Shown here: in pieces, positions 7,729-12,002 of the stretch
Position numbering within the stretch: position 1 is the first letter of the stretch
Layout: every line of letters begins with the position of its first letter
Source of the DNA: Lachnospiraceae bacterium
Lineage (GTDB): Bacteria > Bacillota_A > Clostridia > Lachnospirales > Lachnospiraceae
Reading direction: 5' to 3'
Length of the DNA stretch: 12,002 bases
NCBI GenBank assembly: GCA_017958245.1
Contig: JAGDDC010000251.1
Location: 1-12,002 of the forward strand
Notes under the pieces: model-generated
What the model saw: only the letters and a program-made list of their open reading frames with translations
Told to the model about the DNA's origin: nothing
Databases searched by the model: none
Translations under genes and position numbers: made by a program

Positions 7729-8202
7729 TCAGGCATCCACTGAATTCTCGATCATAAAGATCAGCTCCAGAGCGCTCCCGAACTCCTCGACAGCCTCGGC
7801 CTCGACCCAGCGCACTCTCCCCTGCCAGCTCGCGTTCTGTCTGAACATGACCTTCGTCTCGAAAGTTGCGAGCTTCCCGAGAGCGGCGTGCTTGAAAAGG
7901 GTCTTCGGGATGGCGGGCTTTATGGGCTTGTGCCTGACTATGCCCTCCTCCTCTTCGGGATCTATGTAATCGTCTCTGTATTGCTCAAATGACCTTCTTG
8001 TCATAGTCTCGTGCGGGTACTCAAACAGGTTGAAGAAATCCTCCATCTCCTTGATCAGCTGGATCCAGTTGTCAAAATAGATCGGCCCATTGTAATAAGC
8101 GTTGAAAAGCCTCCCGACGATCTCGCCGCCGGAATGGTCGTCAACGCATATACGCATGGTACACATTTCATTTCTGATTCTGACAGAAGTCGCTATCGAC
8201 AT
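7729..8202 (-). CDS. Conserved-looking protein of unknown function, first gene of the signalling operon
   Basis: This is a soluble, acidic protein of 157 residues with no signal peptide or membrane segment. I cannot assign it to a named family. Two segments are visible: an N-terminal part (about 1-62) with aromatic-rich stretches, a charged linker (about 66-108, including DPEEEEG) and a C-terminal part (about 109-157). The C-terminal part carries the motif FRQNASWQGRVRW (120-132) followed by FGSALELIFMIENS. I have an impression that this ASWQG...W...F.S.LELI pattern recurs in small Lachnospiraceae proteins, but that is memory and not a search. It is first in the operon, directly behind the promoter at 8253-8281. 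The ATG at 8202 has AGGGG 6 nt upstream. A regulatory or adaptor role beside the kinases is inference from position. Confidence 0.8.
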   Translation of the reverse strand: MSIATSVRIRNEMCTMRICVDDHSGGEIVGRLFNAYYNGPIYFDNWIQLIKEMEDFFNLFEYPHETMTRRSFEQYRDDYIDPEEEEGIVRHKPIKPAIPKTLFKHAALGKLATFETKVMFRQNASWQGRVRWVEAEAVEEFGSALELIFMIENSVDA

Positions 8203-8252
8203 ATCAAACCCCTCTGATCAAATGCTCCTCATCACCAAAACATTCACCTTTT

Positions 8253-8281
8253 ATTGTACTCTTTAGATGGCGCGATTTCAA
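8253..8281 (-). promoter_or_regulatory. Sigma-A promoter of the signalling operon
   Basis: The -35 box TTGAAA (8281-8276) and -10 box TACAAT (8258-8253) are separated by 17 nt. The predicted start is near 8246, about 44 nt before the ATG at 8202. The -35 box directly abuts the U-run of the last rplL terminator, so there is a sharp boundary between the two operons. Confidence 0.7.
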
Positions 8282-8282
8282 G

Positions 8283-8321
8283 AAAAAAAGACCCCCGAGG
8301 CTCCTTTCGGAGCCTCGGGGG
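8283..8321 (-). terminator. Second (perfect) intrinsic terminator after rplL
   Basis: CCCCCGAGGCTCC pairs perfectly with GGAGCCTCGGGGG around a GAAA tetraloop (8321-8292), followed by TC and seven T (to 8283). A 13-bp GC-rich stem plus U-run is a very strong terminator in the minus direction. Confidence 0.95.
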
Positions 8322-8381
8322 CTACGTCGGTTACCTATAAAAAACCCCCTTGGCTCCTAACGGAGCCTCGGGGGCTACGTC
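8308..8381 (-). repeat. Direct repeat forming the tandem terminators
   Basis: A 21-nt block beginning GACGTAGCC occurs at 8381-8361 and again, identical, at 8328-8308, 53 nt apart. Each copy provides the 5' arm of a terminator. This suggests a local duplication of a terminator module after rplL. Confidence 0.85.
8339..8374 (-). terminator. First intrinsic terminator after rplL, diverged copy
   Basis: CCCCCGAGGCTCC (8374-8362) faces GGAGCCAAGGGGG (8357-8345) with a GTTA loop and a two-base internal mismatch, then six T (8344-8339). It is a near copy of the terminator at 8283-8321. Confidence 0.9.
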
Positions 8382-8382
8382 A

Positions 8383-8411
8383 GCCATACCGGAAGAACCT
8401 CCCGGTATGGC
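8383..8411 (-). other. Perfect 10-bp hairpin just after the rplL stop
   Basis: GCCATACCGG (8411-8402) pairs with CCGGTATGGC (8392-8383) around a 9-nt loop, starting 10 nt after the stop of rplL. There is no U-run. It may protect the 3' end of the abundant rplJ-rplL mRNA or assist the two terminators that follow; this role is inference. Confidence 0.7.
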
Positions 8412-8420
8412 TTCCAGGAA

Positions 8421-8789
8421 TTACTTAAGTGTAACCTTTGCGCCAACTTCCTCGAGCTGCTTCTTAGCTGCCTCAGCCTCTTCCTTGGAAACGCCTTCCT
8501 TGAGAACCTTGGGAGCGCCGTCAACAGCGTCCTTAGCTTCCTTGAGGCCAAGTCCTGTAAGCTCACGAACTACCTTGATGACCTTAACTTTCTCAGCACC
8601 AACTTCTGTAAGCTCTACGTCGAACTCTGTCTTCTCTTCCTCAGCTGCGCCTGCTGCGCCGCCTGCTGCTGCTACAACAACGCCTGCTGCTGCGCTTACG
8701 CCAAACTCTTCCTCACAAGCCTTAACAAGGTCGTTTAACTCTAAAACTGTCAAGCCTTTGATAGCATCGATAAATTCCTGTGTTGTCAT
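8421..8789 (-). CDS. rplL: 50S ribosomal protein L7/L12
   Basis: L7/L12 is the multicopy acidic stalk protein of the large subunit that recruits translation GTPases. The 122-residue length is normal. The N-terminal dimerisation domain ([21 protein letters not shown]) is followed by the flexible Ala/Gly-rich hinge (about 33-50) and the C-terminal domain with the conserved [19 protein letters not shown] region. ATG at 8789 has GGAGG 8 nt upstream. It lies about 54 nt after rplJ in the same transcript. Unlike the common order, it is not followed by rpoB but by two strong terminators and a signalling operon. Confidence 0.98.
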   Translation of the reverse strand: MTTQEFIDAIKGLTVLELNDLVKACEEEFGVSAAAGVVVAAAGGAAGAAEEEKTEFDVELTEVGAEKVKVIKVVRELTGLGLKEAKDAVDGAPKVLKEGVSKEEAEAAKKQLEEVGAKVTLK

Positions 8790-8843
8790 GATAATTTCCT
8801 CCGTTTAAAATTCAATTCTTTACTGGTTTCCTGTTGCAGTGTC

Positions 8844-9329
8844 TCAAGCGCTCTTCTCAGCGATCTGCTTAAGCACACGAGCGAAGTTCGATATAGGGCT
8901 CTTCATGCTGCCAAGGAGTCTCGAGATGAGAACCTCCTTTGAAGGGATAGATGCGATGATCTGGATTCCCTTTGCGTCGTAGTATGTTCCGTCAACAACG
9001 CCGCCCTTGAACTCTAACTTGGGATACTTCTTTGCGCAGTCTGCAAGTACTCTTGCGGGAGCCGTAGCATCTGTTGCGCAGAAAGCAACAGCAGTAGGTC
9101 CGTCGAGGTGCTTGTCAAGCTCCGAATACGGCGTTCCCTCGAAAGCTCTCTTGAGGAAAGTGTTCTTGTAAACCTTGTAGGTCACGCCTGCCTCTCTGAG
9201 TGCCTTACGGAGCGCGGTATCCTCTTCAACCGTCAATCCGCAGTAATCAACGAGTACAGCTGCCTGTGTGTCGGCAACGTAGCCTTTGATCTCATCGATG
9301 ATCGGCTGTTTAAGTTCAACCTTTGCCAT
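8844..9329 (-). CDS. rplJ: 50S ribosomal protein L10
   Basis: L10 anchors the L7/L12 dimers to 23S rRNA and also binds its own mRNA leader. The protein of 161 residues (MAKVELKQPIIDEIKGYV...) shows the typical N-terminal rRNA-binding domain with VDYCGLTVEE and YKVYKNTFLKRA, and the C-terminal helix that holds L7/L12 dimers (RLLGSMKSPISNFARVLKQI). The ATG at 9329 is chosen because AGGAGG sits 7 nt upstream and homologues start MAK. The open frame continues upstream for 58 codons, but that stretch is the leader RNA and not coding. Confidence 0.98.
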   Translation of the reverse strand: MAKVELKQPIIDEIKGYVADTQAAVLVDYCGLTVEEDTALRKALREAGVTYKVYKNTFLKRAFEGTPYSELDKHLDGPTAVAFCATDATAPARVLADCAKKYPKLEFKGGVVDGTYYDAKGIQIIASIPSKEVLISRLLGSMKSPISNFARVLKQIAEKSA

Positions 9330-9372
9330 CTTTTTACCTCCTGTTTTGATAGGATGTGTCAGGTGCTGTTCG

Positions 9373-9403
9373 AAAAAAAGTCGCTCCGGTTCCCCGAAGC
9401 GAC
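9373..9403 (-). terminator. Attenuator-type terminator in the rplJ leader
   Basis: GTCGCTTCGG and CCGGAGCGAC form a 10-bp stem (one G-U pair) with a GGAA loop (9403-9380), followed by seven T (9379-9373). It lies between the rplJ promoter and the rplJ start, directly after the L10 leader fold. This is consistent with premature termination when L10 is in excess. Confidence 0.85.
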
Positions 9404-9488
9404 ATAAGATATCAATATAATGATCTCCTCGGCAGGCGAGCATCGCTCTTACGCTTTCGCACCTGCTGTCTTCGGCAGCTCTTAACCT
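9404..9488 (-). ncRNA. L10 leader RNA (ribosomal protein autoregulatory element)
   Basis: The core at 9478-9427 carries the typical L10-leader segments CTGCCGAAGACAGCAGGTGC and CGCCTGCCGAGG, with the paired GCAGG/CCTGC helix, placed about 100 nt before rplJ. In Firmicutes this leader binds L10 (with L12) and represses the operon. The following terminator at 9373-9403 supports transcription attenuation. Recognition is by motif and position; no covariance search was run. Confidence 0.85.
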
Positions 9489-9493
9489 CAAGT

Positions 9494-9522
9494 ATGCTAA
9501 CACAGAGCGGATCGTATGTCAA
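9494..9522 (-). promoter_or_regulatory. Sigma-A promoter of rplJ-rplL
   Basis: A consensus -35 box TTGACA (9522-9517) and -10 box TAGCAT (9499-9494) are spaced by 17 nt, predicting a start near 9487 at the beginning of the L10 leader. An A-rich tract lies just upstream (CATGAAAAAAATGC), as in strong ribosomal promoters. Confidence 0.85.
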
Positions 9523-9567
9523 GCATTTTTTTCATGAAACCCTAAGTCCTGGCCCGCAAATGTCCTC

Positions 9568-9595
9568 CCGGACCCGCAGGCAGCCTGCGACCCGG
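9568..9595 (-). other. GC-rich hairpin after tyrS
   Basis: CGCAGG (9589-9584) and CCTGCG (9580-9575) form a perfect 6-bp stem with a 3-nt loop, extended by CCGG/CCGG (9595-9592 with 9571-9568) across a small internal loop. It begins 2 nt after the tyrS stop but has no U-run, so it is at best a weak terminator or an mRNA 3'-end structure. Confidence 0.45.
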
Positions 9596-9596
9596 T

Positions 9597-10820
9597 TTAC
9601 CCGAGCGTCACTCTGTGGAAGATCTTCTTTCCCTTCTTGATCTTGATACCCTTTTCGAGGCGCTCTCTCGAAATGATCTCGCTCACAGCCGAGACCTTCT
9701 CGCCGTCAACGCTCACGCCGCCCTGCTCGATGAGCCTTCTAGCCTCGCTCCTTGAGGGGCAGAGTCCGCAGATACCAAGAAGAGTCGCGATGTTGATCCC
9801 GTCGCCGTCGAGCTGGTCGGGTGTGAGGCTTGTTGAGGGCATGTTCGCATCGTCTCCCTCGCCTGAGAACAGAGCTTTCGCGGTCTCCTCAGCTTTCTTT
9901 GCCTCCTCCTCGCCGTGTACGAGCGCAGTGAGCTCGTGTGCAAGGATCTGCTTCTTCTCGTTGATCCTGCTGCCGTCCCAGTTCTCCATCTCCTTGATGG
10001 TGTCCATGGGGATGAAGGTCAGCATCTTTATGCATTTCATGACGTCCGCGTCATCGACGTTGCGCCAGTACTGGTAGAACTCGAAGGGTGAAGTCTTGTT
10101 AGGATCGAGCCATACCGCTCCCTTCGCAGTCTTGCCCATCTTCTTGCCCTCGCTGTTCAAGAGCAGGGTGATGGTCATGGCGTAAGCGTCCTTGCCTGTC
10201 TTCTTGCGGATGAGCTCCGTTCCTCCGAGCATGTTGCTCCACTGATCGTCACCGCCGAACTGCATGTTGCAGCCGTAGTGCTCGTTCAGATAATAGAAGT
10301 CGTAGCTCTGCATGATCATATAATTGAACTCAAGGAAGGAGAGGCCCTTCTCCATGCGCTGCTTGTAGCACTCCGCGCGGAGCATGTTGTTGACCGAGAA
10401 GCACGCTCCGACATCGCGGAGCATCTCGATGTAGTTGAGCTTCAACAGCCAGTCGGCGTTGTTTACCATGATCGCCTTGTCCTCGCCGAACTCTATGAAT
10501 CTCTCCATCTGAGCCTTGAAGCAATTGCAGTTGTGCTCTATGGTCTCGGGTGTGAGGACGTTCCTCATGTCCGAGCGTCCCGAAGGATCTCCTATATAGC
10601 CCGTGCCGCCGCCTATCAGCACTACGGGCTTGTTGCCTGCCATCTGAAGTCTCTTCATGAGACAAAGCGCCATAAAATGTCCTACATGGAGCGAATCCGC
10701 CGTGGGATCGAAGCCGATGTAGAATCTTGCTCCGCCGCCGTTTATGAGCTTTCTTATCTCATCCTCGTCGGTCACCTGGGCGATCAGTCCGCGCTCCACC
10801 AATTCTTCATACATTTCCAT
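9597..10820 (-). CDS. tyrS: Tyrosyl-tRNA synthetase
   Basis: This enzyme charges tRNA-Tyr with tyrosine using ATP. The 407-residue class I synthetase has the HIGH-type motif HVGH at 45-48 in FDPTADSLHVGHF, the tyrosine-pocket segment with QSYDF (171-175), the GGDDQWSN segment (189-196) and the KMSKS-like loop KMGKT (227-231). An S4 RNA-binding domain follows at the C-terminus (about 341-405, including PSRSEARRLIEQGGVSVDG). Length and order are normal for bacterial TyrS. The ATG at 10820 has GAGGAG 8 nt upstream. It has its own promoter (10907-10935) and a terminator in the short leader. I do not see the conserved T-box elements that often control tyrS in Firmicutes. Confidence 0.97.
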   Translation of the reverse strand: MEMYEELVERGLIAQVTDEDEIRKLINGGGARFYIGFDPTADSLHVGHFMALCLMKRLQMAGNKPVVLIGGGTGYIGDPSGRSDMRNVLTPETIEHNCNCFKAQMERFIEFGEDKAIMVNNADWLLKLNYIEMLRDVGACFSVNNMLRAECYKQRMEKGLSFLEFNYMIMQSYDFYYLNEHYGCNMQFGGDDQWSNMLGGTELIRKKTGKDAYAMTITLLLNSEGKKMGKTAKGAVWLDPNKTSPFEFYQYWRNVDDADVMKCIKMLTFIPMDTIKEMENWDGSRINEKKQILAHELTALVHGEEEAKKAEETAKALFSGEGDDANMPSTSLTPDQLDGDGINIATLLGICGLCPSRSEARRLIEQGGVSVDGEKVSAVSEIISRERLEKGIKIKKGKKIFHRVTLG

Positions 10821-10849
10821 AGTAGATACTCCTCAAAACCATTTCTTTC

Positions 10850-10881
10850 AAAAAACCCTCCGTTCCATCCGGAACAGAGGG
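10850..10881 (-). terminator. Intrinsic terminator between the ABC operon and tyrS
   Basis: CCCTCTGTTCC and GGAACGGAGGG form an 11-bp stem with one G-U pair and a GGAT loop (10881-10856), followed by six T (10855-10850). It ends 29 nt before the tyrS ATG and lies downstream of the predicted tyrS promoter. It could therefore end the ABC transporter transcript, attenuate tyrS, or do both. Confidence 0.9.
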
Positions 10882-10906
10882 CATTTCCTCTTTGATTCCT
10901 TTGCAG

Positions 10907-10935
10907 ATTATACATGAGGAAAAGGGATAAATCAA
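10907..10935 (-). promoter_or_regulatory. Sigma-A promoter of tyrS
   Basis: The -35 box TTGATT (10935-10930) overlaps the stop codon of the ABC ATPase. The -10 box TATAAT (10912-10907) is a perfect match at 17-nt spacing. The predicted start is near 10900, giving a leader of about 80 nt that contains the terminator at 10850-10881. Confidence 0.7.
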
Positions 10936-11822
10936 GACTCATTTTCCTCGTTGTCCTCAAGTGCAAGTCTGTTCTTCACGATGCGCTCCTCCTCGAGAGC
11001 GTTGTGGAAGAGATCCCACATCGCGCCGTAACCGGGCGACGAAGGTGTCACAGGCTTCGGGATGTCGTTTACCTTGTCGATCTTTATCATACCCTGCTTC
11101 GACATGAGGAGCACCCTGCTTCCGAGCACGATAGCCTCCTGGATGTTGTGGGTGATAAAGATCACGGTGACCTTCTCGCGCTGGGCGATCTCAAGGAGCT
11201 CCTTTTGGAGATTGTTTCTCGTCATCGCGTCGAGCGCTGCAAAAGGCTCGTCCATAAGTATGATCTCGGGACCGAGCGCAAGGGCCTTTGCTATGGCCAC
11301 ACGCTGCTTCATGCCGCCCGAGAGCTGATGGGGGTAGAACTTCTGATAGCCCGCCAGATCCACCTTCTCGAGGTAGATGTCGGAGAGCCTCTTGAGCTCG
11401 ACCTTGTCCTTGATGCCCTTGAGCTTCAAGGGATACTGTATGTTCTTCTCCACGGTCTTCCAGGGGAAGAGCTGGTTGAAATCCTGGAACACCATGATCC
11501 TGTCGGTTCCGGGCTTCTTTACCTTCTTGCCTGCGACTATGATCTCGCCCTCGTAGTCGGAGAAACCCGCCACGCAGCGAAGGAACGTCGTCTTGCCGCA
11601 GCCTGAGGGTCCGAGTATACATATGAAGTCTCTTCTGTTCACCGTGAGGTTCACGTCGTGAAGTATGACTTCCTCATATCCCCTGTCGGTAAAGACCTTC
11701 TTTAAGTGCTTTACCTCGAGGAGCGGTCCCTCGTTTTGTGTCTGTGTATCATTTGCCCCGAGAGCGGCGCTGTTTGCGCCTCCCGAAGCCTCGTTCTCAC
11801 TGAACAGTCTCTTTATCCTCAT
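10932..11822 (-). CDS. ABC transporter ATP-binding protein, nitrate/sulfonate/taurine type
   Basis: This is the cytoplasmic ATPase that drives a membrane import complex. The 296 residues carry all ABC motifs: Walker [10 protein letters not shown] (71-79), Q-loop Q113, signature LSGGMKQR (167-174), Walker B IILMDE (187-192) and H-loop H225. The sequence style ([36 protein letters not shown]) matches the SsuB/TauB/NrtD group. The substrate cannot be read from the ATPase, and related systems also carry thiamine precursors or other small organics. The N-terminus has an extra stretch of about 30 residues rich in Ala, Gly, Asn and Gln before the usual start of the domain. The ATG at 11822 overlaps the permease stop as ATGA and has a G-rich ribosome site (GTGGGG); a GTG at 11837 is an alternative start. 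Confidence 0.92.
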   Translation of the reverse strand: MRIKRLFSENEASGGANSAALGANDTQTQNEGPLLEVKHLKKVFTDRGYEEVILHDVNLTVNRRDFICILGPSGCGKTTFLRCVAGFSDYEGEIIVAGKKVKKPGTDRIMVFQDFNQLFPWKTVEKNIQYPLKLKGIKDKVELKRLSDIYLEKVDLAGYQKFYPHQLSGGMKQRVAIAKALALGPEIILMDEPFAALDAMTRNNLQKELLEIAQREKVTVIFITHNIQEAIVLGSRVLLMSKQGMIKIDKVNDIPKPVTPSSPGYGAMWDLFHNALEEERIVKNRLALEDNEENES

Positions 11823-12002
11823 GATGACATACCCCACTTTCTAACAGTAAACTTCTCAACCCAGTAGAATATGCCGTACTCGATCACCAGACCGATGATG
11901 ATGATGACTATGAGCGATGCGAACACGCCCGGCACGTCCATGAAGTTACGTCTCATCGAGATATACCAGCCGATACCTGCGCCGGAGCTCGTCGCGCCGA
12001 AG
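11819..12002 (-). CDS. ABC transporter permease, C-terminal end only
   Basis: The last 60 residues of an inner-membrane permease enter from the right edge ([20 protein letters not shown]...). They include one clear membrane helix ([20 protein letters not shown]) and end [14 protein letters not shown]. This matches the C-terminus of SsuC/TauC-type (BPD_transp_1) permeases. Its TGA overlaps the ATG of the ATPase gene by the ATGA arrangement, which shows that the two are partners in one operon. The substrate-binding protein is not in the window. Confidence 0.85.
   Translation of the reverse strand, partial: FGATSSGAGIGWYISMRRNFMDVPGVFASLIVIIIIGLVIEYGIFYWVEKFTVRKWGMSS

Noticed and set aside
9330..9503. 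An N-terminal extension of 58 codons in frame with rplJ
   Set aside because: It starts from a non-ATG codon, covers the L10 leader and its terminator, and a perfect ribosome site precedes the MAK start at 9329. It is non-coding leader RNA that happens to be open.
10821..10931. T-box riboswitch in front of tyrS
   Set aside because: The interval is only 111 nt, the AGGGTGGNACCGCG-type T-box sequence is absent, and there is no room for the specifier stem unless it lay in the ABC ATPase gene. Only a simple terminator is visible.
10278..11606. Two long plus-strand open frames (205 and 230 codons) opposite tyrS and the ABC ATPase
   Set aside because: Both mirror strongly conserved minus-strand genes, have no family features, and read as low-complexity Leu/His/Glu/Arg-rich shadow proteins.
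1..12002. Mobile element, CRISPR array, tRNA or rRNA gene
   Set aside because: I found no transposase, no regularly spaced repeats, no terminal inverted repeats flanking the signalling operon and no tRNA-like cloverleaf on reading the intergenic regions. The insertion between rplL and rpoB therefore shows no visible mechanism.

Overview
The window is a low-complexity-poor, gene-dense bacterial chromosome segment in which every credible gene lies on the minus strand. The proteins point to a Clostridia member, most likely Lachnospiraceae. The beta-subunit N-terminus ([10 protein letters not shown]...), the rplJ/rplL style, the L10 leader RNA, the sigma-A-type promoters and the strong AGGAGG ribosome sites all fit a Firmicute of medium GC content. 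The family-level placement is inference from recalled sequence style, not from a search.

Reading along the minus strand (right to left), the layout is as follows. (1) 12002-10932: the end of an ABC transporter operon of the nitrate/sulfonate/taurine type, with the permease C-terminus overlapping the ATPase by ATGA. (2) 10935-9597: tyrS (tyrosyl-tRNA synthetase), with its own promoter and an intrinsic terminator inside its short leader. (3) 9522-8421: rplJ-rplL (ribosomal proteins L10 and L7/L12), with a strong promoter, an L10-binding leader RNA and an attenuator-like terminator. It is closed by a hairpin and two tandem, duplicated terminators. (4) 8281-1421: a four-gene signalling cassette with its own promoter. 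It encodes a 157-residue protein of unknown function, a membrane hybrid histidine kinase, a second membrane hybrid kinase with an embedded DegV (fatty-acid-binding fold) domain and a C-terminal HPt domain, and a response regulator with two receiver domains and no output domain. (5) 1377-1: rpoB, with a near-consensus promoter, a leader of about 220 nt and the first 374 codons.

The notable point is that rplL and rpoB, normally neighbours in one operon in bacteria, are separated here by about 7 kb of multistep phosphorelay genes. The cassette is sealed from rplL by two terminators. No good terminator is visible between its last gene and the rpoB promoter.

A plausible working model is as follows. 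Kinase 1 (H190 to D600) and kinase 2 (H217 to D518 to HPt H1010) feed the stand-alone receiver D182 of the response regulator, and the DegV domain of kinase 2 provides lipid or acyl-ligand sensing. The domain assignments are visible in the sequence. The phosphate route, the ligand and any link to rpoB expression are inference.
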